A program made the translations under genes and the position numbers. From DASPJL01 sp035628645 (lineage in GTDB: Bacteria > Bacteroidota > Bacteroidia > Cytophagales > Cyclobacteriaceae): a stretch of DNA of 21,888 nucleotides. The notes beneath the pieces were generated by a model. It was not told the DNA's origin and searched no databases. It saw nothing but the letters and a program-made list of their open reading frames with translations. The stretch is from assembly GCA_035628645.1 (NCBI GenBank), contig DASPJL010000122.1, forward strand, positions 1 to 21,888, given 5' to 3'. Numbering within the stretch: the first letter of the stretch is position 1; every line of letters starts with the position of its first letter. Shown piece by piece: positions 8,301-16,198 of the stretch.

Positions 8301-9266
8301 ATGTACAAGTATGTAAAGCATAAAGATATTAATTATTACCTATGGGATGAATGCATTGAACAATCTCCTAATGGGATAATTTATGCTCTTTCATGGTACT
8401 TAAATATAGTTTCTCCGGATTGGGATGCAATTATTAAGGAAGAAAAAGGTAAATATAAAATTGTACTTCCAGTTACCAAACAGAAAAAATATTTGATAAA
8501 CATCCTTAAGAAACCAATTCTAACTTATGGATTAGGTTTAATAGGGAATAACATAGAGAAAACCGATTGTTCTGATGTAATGAAAATTATCACTAAAAGG
8601 TTCTTAATTGTAAATGAATATTTATTAAATGAGCATCAATCCGAGTTCAACTTGCCTCAGGAGTTTAATCTAAATTTGATTCAAAACTTTACAATTGATT
8701 TAACCCTTGGTTATGAAAAAATTTATAAAAATTATTCTCTAAATAGGAAAAGAGATATAAAAATGGCGAGCCGGCAAGGAATTAAAGTGAGAAATAGCGA
8801 TGATTTAGAAGGGTTTATTCAAGAATATACAAAAAATACAGGAAATAAGATTACTGGTTTTTTAGGAGAACAATTTGAAAATAAGATCATTAGAAATGTG
8901 TATCAGTCATCGGTTTTAAGAGGGTACAGCAAACTACTGGAAGTGGTAAATGAAGAGAGCAAAATTGTTTGCTCGGGAATTTTTTTAATCTATAAAGGAA
9001 GAATTTCCTATTTACTAGGTCAATCGAACACTGAAGGACGCCAATCAGGTGCAATGTCTTATTTGATTGATTACCTAATAAGAACAAACGATCATTTAAA
9101 AATATTTGATTTTTCTGGCTCTTATCTATCCAATCTAGCTATCTACTTCCAACGATTTGGTGCAACTAAAACTGAGTTTGGATCAATTTCAAAAAATGAA
9201 CTCCCAATAATTGTTAAAACTGCAATGAGAGTAAGAAGATTTTTAATAGCAAGAACAAAATTTTAA
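8301..9266 (+). CDS. FemAB/GNAT-like acyl- or aminoacyltransferase, copy 1
   Basis: A soluble 321-residue protein whose N-terminus (MYKYVKHKDINYYLWDECIE, then IYALSWYLNIVS and WDAII) is almost shared with the next gene. This confirms both starts. The second half has the layout of a FemAB or BioF2-like GNAT fold: a basic segment NRKRDIKMASRQG near 150, then LIYKGRISYLLGQSNTEGR, GAMSYLIDYLIR and FDFSGSYLSNLA, with YFQRFGA closing the domain. Families of this kind transfer amino acids from tRNA, or acyl groups, to cell-wall peptides or sugars. Which applies here cannot be told. It ends in TAATG, overlapping the next start by one base, so the two genes are probably translationally coupled. It lies back to back with the glycan operon. 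Confidence 0.75.
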   Translation: MYKYVKHKDINYYLWDECIEQSPNGIIYALSWYLNIVSPDWDAIIKEEKGKYKIVLPVTKQKKYLINILKKPILTYGLGLIGNNIEKTDCSDVMKIITKRFLIVNEYLLNEHQSEFNLPQEFNLNLIQNFTIDLTLGYEKIYKNYSLNRKRDIKMASRQGIKVRNSDDLEGFIQEYTKNTGNKITGFLGEQFENKIIRNVYQSSVLRGYSKLLEVVNEESKIVCSGIFLIYKGRISYLLGQSNTEGRQSGAMSYLIDYLIRTNDHLKIFDFSGSYLSNLAIYFQRFGATKTEFGSISKNELPIIVKTAMRVRRFLIARTKF

Positions 9267-10249
9267 TGTATAAGTATCTTAGTCATAATGAAATTGATCT
9301 ACAAAAGTGGGATAGCTGTATTGAAAACAGTTCAAATAAGAATATATATGCATTGTCTTGGTTTTTAAATATTGTATCTGAAAATTGGGATGGCATTATT
9401 GAAGAAAATTCTGAGAAATATTTAAAGGTTTTCCCTGTAACTAAGTCAAGAAGATATGGAATTAAATATATAACTCAACCTCCATTTGCTATTCAATTGG
9501 GATTATTTAGTTCAACTGATATTGTTAGCACAAATGATTTTGTTGAAATTTTAAAAATTTTATATTTAAAATATTCTTATGTTTTAAATTATCCATTTAA
9601 TCATTATAACACCCCTTATATAGAAAGGATTTCTGACAGTTATTCTTTTAAGCAAAATGTAACTCAACATATATCTTTAAAAAGAAGCTATGAAGAAACT
9701 TTCAGTAACTTTTCAAAATCAAGAAGAAAAAATATCAGAAAAGGGTTAAACGACTGTATTTATGTAGAGGAAGGCAACAATATTGACGAGCTTATTGACC
9801 TCTTTGTTGCAAATACTGCTTATAAAATATATGGAGGAGTAAATAAAATAGACTATCGATTATTAACTGAATTGTGCAAAAAAGGCAAAGACAAAGGTGT
9901 GGTTAAAATTTTTAATGCTAAAAACTGCAAAAATGAGATCATTGCATCAACATTGATTCTTGATTACAAAACAACTGTCGTTAACTTGTTTAGCGCCAAT
10001 AATCAAGAAGGTCGGCTAAGGAACGGTGAAAGCATATTAATAGATTTTTTAATAAAAAAATATTCATTAAAAAAAGATTTTATAGACCTTGAAGGCACAG
10101 GAACTCTTGGAATAAAAGAATTTAAATCAAGGTTTAACCCTGAAGTTGTCACTTATTATTCTCTTACAAATAACAATCTTCCTTTTCTATTAAAAATAAT
10201 AAAGAACGTCCGCAAGGAAATCTTTCAGAAACTAAATTTTCGGGAATGA
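9266..10249 (+). CDS. FemAB/GNAT-like acyl- or aminoacyltransferase, copy 2
   Basis: 327 residues, tandem paralogue of the preceding gene. The first 50 residues align closely (MYKYLSHNEIDLQKWDSCIE, NIYALSWFLNIVS), and the later part keeps the same order of elements. These are a basic stretch SKSRRKNIRKGL near 150, the strand and turn ending in LFSANNQEGR, GESILIDFLIKK, FIDLEGTGTLGIKEF and SRFNP. The middle has diverged more, for example YKIYGGVNKIDYR against the other copy's NKITGFLGEQFENK, so acceptor specificity may differ. The ATG shares one base with the upstream TAA. No membrane span or signal peptide is seen. Strongly AT-rich. Function beyond the transferase fold is not known. Confidence 0.75.
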   Translation: MYKYLSHNEIDLQKWDSCIENSSNKNIYALSWFLNIVSENWDGIIEENSEKYLKVFPVTKSRRYGIKYITQPPFAIQLGLFSSTDIVSTNDFVEILKILYLKYSYVLNYPFNHYNTPYIERISDSYSFKQNVTQHISLKRSYEETFSNFSKSRRKNIRKGLNDCIYVEEGNNIDELIDLFVANTAYKIYGGVNKIDYRLLTELCKKGKDKGVVKIFNAKNCKNEIIASTLILDYKTTVVNLFSANNQEGRLRNGESILIDFLIKKYSLKKDFIDLEGTGTLGIKEFKSRFNPEVVTYYSLTNNNLPFLLKIIKNVRKEIFQKLNFRE

Positions 10250-10270
10250 AACTTTTTGTAGTTCTTAATG

Positions 10271-10299
10271 CCTGAAAATTGATATTGTTCGGTTTTTTT
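10271..10299 (+). terminator. Weak possible terminator after the FemAB-like pair
   Basis: CCTGAA (10271-10276) can pair with TTCGG (10288-10292) if one T is bulged out, closing an 11-nt loop. Seven Ts follow directly. It begins 21 bases after the stop of the second FemAB-like gene. The stem is short and imperfect, so this is a tentative call. Confidence 0.35.
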
Positions 10300-10444
10300 A
10301 TAATTAAATTTCTTACACAATGGATGTATAGGAAGCATGTTCATAAAATGAACCTTTTCATGTCCAGTTGGAAACAAAACCTATTGCAAGTAGTACTGAA
10401 AATGAACTTAAAAGCTCCTATAGTATTTTAAGAAAATAAAATTA

Positions 10445-11407
10445 TCAAACATAGTGATTTTTTTCTAAAACCAACTTTACCCCCCCTTTGCCACCGATTT
10501 TTTCTTTAAACCGGATCAGTCCTTTATTAGGAATGCCGACGGCACTTCCGATTCCAAGGTCAATAATTGAAAATTTGTTTTCCCTAGCCCAGTCATATAG
10601 GTGAAGATGCAACAATACTAAAGGACTGTCTTTTAAAAAACTTTCTCCATCAGCGCCGTAAAAAGTGTAAAGAACCGCTTTATTTACTTTTATCAATACA
10701 CATAAAGCTGCCCATCTATTGTCTAAAGAAATAGTAAAAACTGCAAATCGTTCTGGAAATCTTTTTAACAGTATTTCAAGTTCATTTTTTGTTAAAGTTG
10801 TCGGATAGCTTTTTCTGTTCCTTGAGCTTGCAATAAATGTATGTACTTTATTCAAATCCAAGACTTTCTCTTCCTTAAATACATAATGCTTCTTTAAGCA
10901 TTTGTTTAACTTCTTTCGCTCATTCTCATGCACCTTCTCCTCAAACCCTCTCTCATCCACCTCTATATGAAAATTTAATTCTTGTGTCTTAATAGAAAAG
11001 CCTTTTGTTGAAAAGAGGTAAGAAAGTACTTGTGCATGTCCAGGGTGATAGCAAACCGGATAATTCTTAATCATTATTTCTTTTGCTCCTTTTGCTTTTA
11101 AGTCTTCTTCTACTAAATCCCAGAATTCTTCCAGCAACTCAAAAAAGACTTTATCTGAAAATTCTATGGAGCCGAACGAGGATTTATATGGACTGTAGGC
11201 TATGCCTCCTTCAATAAAAAAAGTGCATCGGGCATAAATAACCTCATCGTGTTTTTTAATTAGATAATAAGAATGGCGGTTTTTACTCGGTTGTAAAGCA
11301 AGGTGACCCGGATCATTGAAAAGAAAAGCATCAAAAGCGCATGGATTATTCAGCTCCTCATTCCATACAAACCAATACTTTTTAGTTGCTGTTACTTCCT
11401 TCCGCAT
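10445..11407 (-). CDS. FemAB/GNAT-like protein, third and more distant member
   Basis: A soluble 320-residue protein that I place in the GNAT/FemAB-like group by layout, not by a diagnostic motif. The N-terminal half has HSYYLIKKHDEVIYARCTFF and a YSPYKSSFGSIEF segment, then a long acidic helix and IMIKNYPVCYHP. A basic linker follows (NERKKLNKCLKKHY near 165), then the C-terminal part with FAVFTISLDNRWAALCVLIK, VLYTFYGADGE, LLHLHLYDWARENKF and a closing IIDLGIGSAVGIPNKGLIRFKEKIG. The last stretch (conserved Asp, then a phenylalanine-lysine helix) matches the acceptor-side pattern of similar Bacteroidota proteins. It converges on the FemAB pair across a 195-bp gap and diverges from the EamA gene. 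Not obviously cotranscribed with anything in view. Confidence 0.65.
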   Translation of the reverse strand: MRKEVTATKKYWFVWNEELNNPCAFDAFLFNDPGHLALQPSKNRHSYYLIKKHDEVIYARCTFFIEGGIAYSPYKSSFGSIEFSDKVFFELLEEFWDLVEEDLKAKGAKEIMIKNYPVCYHPGHAQVLSYLFSTKGFSIKTQELNFHIEVDERGFEEKVHENERKKLNKCLKKHYVFKEEKVLDLNKVHTFIASSRNRKSYPTTLTKNELEILLKRFPERFAVFTISLDNRWAALCVLIKVNKAVLYTFYGADGESFLKDSPLVLLHLHLYDWARENKFSIIDLGIGSAVGIPNKGLIRFKEKIGGKGGVKLVLEKNHYV

Positions 11408-11418
11408 ACTCGAATGAA

Positions 11419-11530
11419 ATGTTAAATTTTGAGTGTTAAATGTTAAATGTCGGTGACAGGATTCAACCTCACAATAATTTTTTGCTATTCGTCATTTGTC
11501 GTTCTAAATTCGGCATTCTATTCGTCATTT
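11419..11530. repeat. Degenerate short-word tandem repeats in the divergent spacer
   Basis: The spacer between the divergent genes is built from repeated words. GTTAAAT occurs three times (11421-11427, 11435-11441, 11442-11448), two copies adjoining as TTAAATGTTAAATG. ATTCGTCATTT occurs exactly twice (11487-11497 and 11520-11530) in a 33-bp imperfect tandem unit, with related words GTCGTTC, TTCGGCATTC and TTCTTCATTC between and after. It ends about 20 bases before the EamA ATG. No -7 box was found in it. Its role is unknown. Confidence 0.6.
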
Positions 11531-11549
11531 TAAATTCTTCATTCAACAA

Positions 11550-12461
11550 ATGCTTTTTCTCTTAATAACCATCCTTCTAAATACTTTTATTTTTATAGTC
11601 TTCCGTCAATTCGTTCAATATAAAGTCAACACCTTTCAGGCAATAGTAATTAACTATATTATCTGTGCTGCCATAGGCATTTACTTTCTGGAGGATGTCA
11701 ATCAACTGGTGATGGTAAGTTTAAAACAGATCTGGGTTCAGACGGGTTTGATCCTCGGCGTTTTATTTATTTTTACTTTTTATCTGATGGCCTATACTAC
11801 CCAGGCTTGTGGCATTAGTACAACTACCGTTGCCAACAAAATATCACTCATTATTCCTGTCTTTTTCAGCGTTTATGTTTTCTTCGATCTTAAGAATATG
11901 CTCTCTTCAACCGAGTACATCGGGATTTTTATTGCGCTTCTCGCTGTGTTTTTTACTTCCATCAAAAACTCCAAACAAAAAACGAAAATCAAGCTGCCCG
12001 TCTTTTTTGCTATTTTGTTACCATTTCTTGTATTTATCTTCGGAGGCGCTATCGATACCTTAATTAATTACTCTAAGTTTCATATTAGCACGCAGGGAGA
12101 AGAGAAGGTTTTTACTACTTTAATATTTCTGGTGGCCGCATTAATTGGAACAGTGGTCCTGTTGTTCAAAATCTTTTTTTTAAATGAAATATTTGAAGGA
12201 AAAAGCCTCTTAGCCGGGATAGTGTTGGGTACGCCTAACTTTTTCTCCATTTATTATCTTGTCAAAACACTGAGCCATTTTAATAATAATGGCGCTTTTG
12301 TTTACCCGGTTTGTAATATGGGCATCATTATTTTGTCTGGAATTATAGCTGTGTTGATATTTAAAGAAAAGCTTTCTACAATAAACAAAATAGGTATGGG
12401 AATGGCGATAATATCTTTATTGTTGATATCATACAAGGAGATTTTGAATTTTAAGTTTTAA
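11550..12461 (+). CDS. EamA/DMT-type transporter
   Basis: 303 residues with about ten hydrophobic helices and few charged loops, as in drug/metabolite-superfamily transporters. The second half carries the EamA-like pattern: ILSGIIAVLIFKEKLSTINK, followed by IGMGMAIISLLLIS, resembling the last helices of EamA domains. The first half has IIPVFFSVYVFFDLKN and EYIGIFIALLAVFFTS, the matching first repeat. Substrate is unknown; members move metabolites or nucleotide sugars out of or across the inner membrane. ATG at 11550 opens directly into the first helix. The downstream YigZ-like gene starts 3 bp after the stop, so the two should form a small operon. Confidence 0.85.
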   Translation: MLFLLITILLNTFIFIVFRQFVQYKVNTFQAIVINYIICAAIGIYFLEDVNQLVMVSLKQIWVQTGLILGVLFIFTFYLMAYTTQACGISTTTVANKISLIIPVFFSVYVFFDLKNMLSSTEYIGIFIALLAVFFTSIKNSKQKTKIKLPVFFAILLPFLVFIFGGAIDTLINYSKFHISTQGEEKVFTTLIFLVAALIGTVVLLFKIFFLNEIFEGKSLLAGIVLGTPNFFSIYYLVKTLSHFNNNGAFVYPVCNMGIIILSGIIAVLIFKEKLSTINKIGMGMAIISLLLISYKEILNFKF

Positions 12462-12464
12462 ATT

Positions 12465-13088
12465 TTGAGTACAGGGATCAACGATATTTATTACTCTATA
12501 GAAGCTGCCGTATCCTCTGAGTTCAAAGAAAAAAGCAGCAAGTTTCTGGCTTTTGCTTATCCGGTGAATGTCGAGACAGAAATAAAAGAAAACCTCCAAA
12601 AGTTAAAGGAAGAGTTCTGGGATGCCTCGCATCATTGTTATGCATTTATGCTTGGCCCTAAATATGATTTTTTTAGGGCAAATGATGCCGGTGAACCTAG
12701 CCACTCTGCCGGCGATCCCATCCTTTCTCAAATAAGGTCTTTAAACCTGACCGATGTACTTGTAGTGGTGGTAAGGTATTTTGGAGGAACCAAACTGGGC
12801 GTCTCCGGGTTGATCTCAGCTTATAAAACTGCTGCCAGGGAAGCATTAAGCCAGGCAAAAATTATTGAAAAGTATATGACTTCCATTTACAATCTCAAAT
12901 TTGGTCCTGAAAATACCAGTTGGGTGATGAAGAATATAAAAAACAGTAATGCGGAAATTGTAAATCAGCATTTCCACTATGAAACGGTAGAAACCATCTT
13001 AACTGTAAAGGTGAGAAAAAGCGTGGAAGAAACTTTTATAAACAATTTACAAAGTACCTTGGGTATTGAGGTATCCGGCAACTTGTAA
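12465..13088 (+). CDS. YigZ/IMPACT (UPF0029) family protein
   Basis: 207 residues, the standard size for bacterial YigZ-like proteins. The N-terminal UPF0029/IMPACT domain shows EKSSKFLAFAYPV, ASHHCYAFMLG, the signature NDAGEPSHSAGDPIL and VVVRYFGGTKLGVSGLISAY. The remaining part (from about 135) is the DUF1949-type ferredoxin-like domain. Eukaryotic IMPACT proteins act on translational control; the bacterial role is not settled. The start is a TTG: an in-frame TAA lies two codons upstream, which excludes anything longer. The gene lies 3 bp after the transporter, and an AAGGAG at 12435-12440 inside the transporter's end may help initiation. Its last 42 bp overlap tail to tail with the exonuclease gene. 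Confidence 0.92.
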   Translation: MSTGINDIYYSIEAAVSSEFKEKSSKFLAFAYPVNVETEIKENLQKLKEEFWDASHHCYAFMLGPKYDFFRANDAGEPSHSAGDPILSQIRSLNLTDVLVVVVRYFGGTKLGVSGLISAYKTAAREALSQAKIIEKYMTSIYNLKFGPENTSWVMKNIKNSNAEIVNQHFHYETVETILTVKVRKSVEETFINNLQSTLGIEVSGNL

Positions 13089-13643
13089 TTGTTCATAAAT
13101 CTTCAGTCCGGCCCAGGCATCTACAGCGGCATACATTTTTTGTTCGGGTGTCAAGTGATCTTTCCCCCAGTTTGAGCGCTGTTCCTTTTTAGAGAGACGA
13201 CGATTAAGAATCCTTCCCGCAAGGTTTCTTAAGCCATAATTTTCAATTCCAAGTTTTCTGGCAATATCTCCAAGATCAATAAAGCCCTCTGCATTAAAAG
13301 GTGTCAACTTTTGAAGATCCTTGATATCATCTCTTATGGCAACGCCCACTTTTTGAATTAAAGGGTTTTCTAAGAATGAAACTAATTTGGGGTCTAGTTT
13401 TTCTCTTATTCGGATAAGGTAAACTTTATTTTCTGTTCCCAGTTGCATCCACGCGGGGGGATAATATTCTCCTTTATTGAAAGCGGGTTTTTTCTCTGTA
13501 TCGAATCCAATCAAAGTGAATTTTTCCAGTTCATCAATACATTGTTCAAGGTCTTTCGGAGAATTTACTACGATTATTTCCCCTTGATATTGAATTAGAG
13601 GTAATTGAAGTATCTCTTCCTTACTAATTTTTGTAAATACCAT
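13047..13643 (-). CDS. 3'-5' exonuclease, DEDDy family (RNase D / WRN-exonuclease-like)
   Basis: 198 residues holding a single DEDDy exonuclease domain with all motifs. Exo I is IGFDTEKKPAF (D48, E50). Exo II is VGVAIRDDIKDL (D105/D106, the second more likely catalytic). Exo III is YAAVDAWAGLKIYE (Y171 and D175). It lacks the HRDC domains of RNase D, so it is a stand-alone exonuclease resembling the WRN exonuclease domain. These enzymes remove 3' nucleotides with two metal ions; whether the substrate is RNA or DNA cannot be told. The C-terminal tail after Exo III (AGYLNTQGTL) is encoded in the overlap with the converging YigZ gene. A 6-bp inverted repeat lies just upstream of its ATG. Confidence 0.92.
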   Translation of the reverse strand: MVFTKISKEEILQLPLIQYQGEIIVVNSPKDLEQCIDELEKFTLIGFDTEKKPAFNKGEYYPPAWMQLGTENKVYLIRIREKLDPKLVSFLENPLIQKVGVAIRDDIKDLQKLTPFNAEGFIDLGDIARKLGIENYGLRNLAGRILNRRLSKKEQRSNWGKDHLTPEQKMYAAVDAWAGLKIYEQLQVAGYLNTQGTL

Positions 13644-13651
13644 ATTTCGTC

Positions 13652-13669
13652 ACTTAGCCTCTACTAAGT
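13652..13669. promoter_or_regulatory. Small inverted repeat upstream of the exonuclease gene
   Basis: ACTTAG (13652-13657) and CTAAGT (13664-13669) form a perfect 6-bp inverted repeat around a 6-base centre, 9 bases before the start of the - strand exonuclease gene. The position would suit a leader hairpin or operator. No regulator is known, and such short repeats arise by chance. Confidence 0.2.
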
Positions 13670-13760
13670 TATAATACAATTTTAAAACATTTGGGAAAAA
13701 AATGATTAAGATGTTAAGAATAAGTTTGAAACCCTTGAAAGAAATCATCACCAATAATGT

Positions 13761-16007
13761 CTAAACACTCTCTGTTACCACGCCTACCCGCAAAAGTGAT
13801 TCAATCGCCTGATTATTTCCTACCACCCAAACAATATCATTAAGTTGAAAAACTTCCTTTGAATCCGGATTCAGAATTCGTCGGGAATCCCTTTCAATAC
13901 CCACTACCAGCCCATGCGTTTTTTCCCTTATTCCTGAGGCTCTTATGGATACACCCAAAAGAAAGGAATTAGAAGTAATCAGGATTTTTTTCAGGGAAAT
14001 GTCAGGTTTTTCTTCGAGAAAGTCGGCTCCGTTACTCATGGCTTCTGCCAAAGGTCTAAATTTTTTAAGCTGTTCATCGGTTCCAATTACCGATATTTTA
14101 TCGCCAGGATACAAGCGGACATTTCTTTCGGGCATGGCAATGGTCCGTTTTCCTCTTTCGATAAGTGCAATATTTACGCCATACTTTTCACGAACGGCAA
14201 GCTCCACCAGCGTTTTTCCAACTAGTGGTGACTCGGGCGTTACTTCCAGCGTGGTAAGGTGAGTGTCCCAAGGTACAAATTGTTGATTGGTTTTGGAATT
14301 GTCTTTTTCCTTTTCATGCAAATTATTCAGGAACCGGTTTTCTATCCTGATGTAAAAGCGCTGAAGCCTTCTTGAAAAGATAAATAAAAAGAAAAGTGTG
14401 GTTGGCAATGCAATGATCAAAGCTACAGGCGTGGAAAAAAATTCTTCAAGCAAGAACCCGATAAAAAAGATAGCCAGTGATACCCGCAATAATTCCATTG
14501 AAATCAATGGTCCACGGTTGTATTTTTTATTTAACCACAGATTGGAGTAAGATCTCTTATGAAGCCGTCTTCCAGCTAAAGCCCATAAAAAGGGCGACAT
14601 AATGGAAAGCGTAATGAACGCCGACAGAATATTTCCCCAATTTTCATTTACATTGGCTTTAATGACCGGACTTAAAAAAGAAGAGGAAAGAAGAATAATG
14701 GCAACAATAATAACTGAATGGAGCACAATTGTGGTAGCATAAGAACGGAGCACAATCCTCCAGTCGCTCATGGTGGTAATGGTCTGAGCGCTTGTGGTAT
14801 AACGGTTCAATACCAGTTTCCACCGCGCAGGCAATTTGGAATCAATGATCTTAAAGATGGGTTCGGAGGACCGGATAAGATAAGGAGTGGTAAAGGTAGT
14901 GATGGCGGAAACTGCTACGGCGATGGGATATAAAAATTCGCTCGTTACCTTCAGTGATAACCCTAATGTGGCTATAATAAATGAAAATTCACCAATTTGC
15001 GTAAGACTTAATCCTGTTTGAACTGATTGTTTTAATGGTTGACCCGAAGTAAGCGCGCCAATTGAGGCGCTAATGGCTTTACCAAAAATTACCACACAAC
15101 TTAGAATAATTACCGGGATACCATACTCAAGGATCATGCTTGGGTCGATCAACATTCCTACAGAAACGAAAAAGACAGCGCCAAAAAGATCTTTAACCGG
15201 TTTGATAATGTTTTCAATATTTTTTGCCTGAATAGTCTCCGCTAATATCGATCCCATGATAAAAGCGCCTAAGGCCGGAGAGAAACCGGCCTTTGTGGCA
15301 AGAATTACCATTATAAGGCATAATGCAATGGAAACCACGAGCATGGTTTCGTCAGTCATCAATTTTTTTGTTCGTTTAAGAAAAGAAGGAAGGAGAAATA
15401 TTCCTCCCAGAAACCATAGGATAAGGAAAAAAATAAGCTTAGCCACAGATTCCAGCATTTCCATTCCCGAAAATTGCTGGCTTACAGATACAGTCGATAA
15501 CAGGACCATTAATAAAACGGCTACCAAATCTTCCACGACGAGCACGCCAAAGACCAATCCAGCAAATTTTTGTGACTTAACGCCAAGTTCATCAAAAGCC
15601 CTGAAAATAATAGTTGTAGAGGAAATAGATAAAATACCACCAAGAAAAAGGCTGTCGATGGTAGACCAGCCCAGTAATTTTCCTGTGGTAAAACCGATCA
15701 TCAGCATGAAAGAAATTTCTATAATCGCAGTTATAGAAGCTGATCCGCCTACTTTTACTAGTTTTTTAAAACTAAATTCCAAACCCAGGCTAAACAACAG
15801 GAAAATAACGCCGATGTCTGCCCATATTTTAATACTTACCAGGTCAGAGATAGAGGGGAAAAATGAGAATTTTGGGGAGACTAGAAGTCCTGCTAAAATA
15901 TACCCCAATACCAGGGGTTGGTTTAGTTTCTTGAAAATGAGGGTAGTAATTCCGGCTATACCAAGGATCAGCCCCAAATCAATAATCAGCCTTGGAAGGT
16001 GAGCCAT
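13761..16007 (-). CDS. Kef-type cation:proton antiporter (CPA2) with tandem RCK_C domains
   Basis: 748 residues. The first ~380 are a Na/H exchanger (CPA2) domain of about 12 helices with LILGIAGITTLIF, IFLLFSLGLEFSFKKL, ISSTTIIFRAFDELG, VLVVEDLVAVLLMVLL (the conserved acidic pair), FFVSVGMLIDP and TQIGEFSFIIATLG. Four further helices follow (about 410-550). A soluble cytoplasmic part from about 585 has two RCK_C (TrkA-C) domains: 585-652, with SPLVGKTLVELAVREKYGV and LYPGDKISVIGT, and 670-738, with FLLGVSIRASGIR and LNDIVWVVGN. No nucleotide-binding RCK_N domain is seen between membrane and RCK_C. It should exchange K+ or Na+ for H+ under ligand control through the RCK_C sites. The gene stands alone, with 191 bp upstream and 117 bp downstream. 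Confidence 0.93.
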   Translation of the reverse strand: MAHLPRLIIDLGLILGIAGITTLIFKKLNQPLVLGYILAGLLVSPKFSFFPSISDLVSIKIWADIGVIFLLFSLGLEFSFKKLVKVGGSASITAIIEISFMLMIGFTTGKLLGWSTIDSLFLGGILSISSTTIIFRAFDELGVKSQKFAGLVFGVLVVEDLVAVLLMVLLSTVSVSQQFSGMEMLESVAKLIFFLILWFLGGIFLLPSFLKRTKKLMTDETMLVVSIALCLIMVILATKAGFSPALGAFIMGSILAETIQAKNIENIIKPVKDLFGAVFFVSVGMLIDPSMILEYGIPVIILSCVVIFGKAISASIGALTSGQPLKQSVQTGLSLTQIGEFSFIIATLGLSLKVTSEFLYPIAVAVSAITTFTTPYLIRSSEPIFKIIDSKLPARWKLVLNRYTTSAQTITTMSDWRIVLRSYATTIVLHSVIIVAIILLSSSFLSPVIKANVNENWGNILSAFITLSIMSPFLWALAGRRLHKRSYSNLWLNKKYNRGPLISMELLRVSLAIFFIGFLLEEFFSTPVALIIALPTTLFFLFIFSRRLQRFYIRIENRFLNNLHEKEKDNSKTNQQFVPWDTHLTTLEVTPESPLVGKTLVELAVREKYGVNIALIERGKRTIAMPERNVRLYPGDKISVIGTDEQLKKFRPLAEAMSNGADFLEEKPDISLKKILITSNSFLLGVSIRASGIREKTHGLVVGIERDSRRILNPDSKEVFQLNDIVWVVGNNQAIESLLRVGVVTESV

Positions 16008-16106
16008 TCTATCTAAAGTTTTATTTTAAAAAAGCCTAAAATAACCAATAAAATGTAAATCTTGGGAATAGAACAGGTATGAAGGGTAAAAAAATTATTA
16101 GTAGGG

Positions 16107-16188
16107 GGAAGATGTTGGAAGTGGGAAGATGGAAGCGGGAAGTTGCACATTTTCACATCAACAAATTATCACATTAAATTTATCACAT
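16107..16188. repeat. Degenerate GGAAG and CACAT word repeats
   Basis: Two word tracts follow each other. GGAAG occurs five times in 36 bases (16107, 16117, 16124, 16131 and 16138), giving a purine-only run apart from a few T and C. CACAT then occurs four times (16146, 16154, 16170 and 16184) in contexts such as TTTCACATCA and TATCACATTA. The tract fills the gap between the antiporter start and the lipoprotein stop and codes for nothing. Its style resembles the tract at 11419-11530, although the words differ. Confidence 0.6.
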
Positions 16189-16198
16189 CATAAATGCT

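Noticed and set aside
15256..16002. 248-residue + strand open frame inside the antiporter gene
   Set aside because: It is the reverse shadow of the strongly recognised CPA2 domain; its composition (many K, R, I, T, P) is not protein-like.
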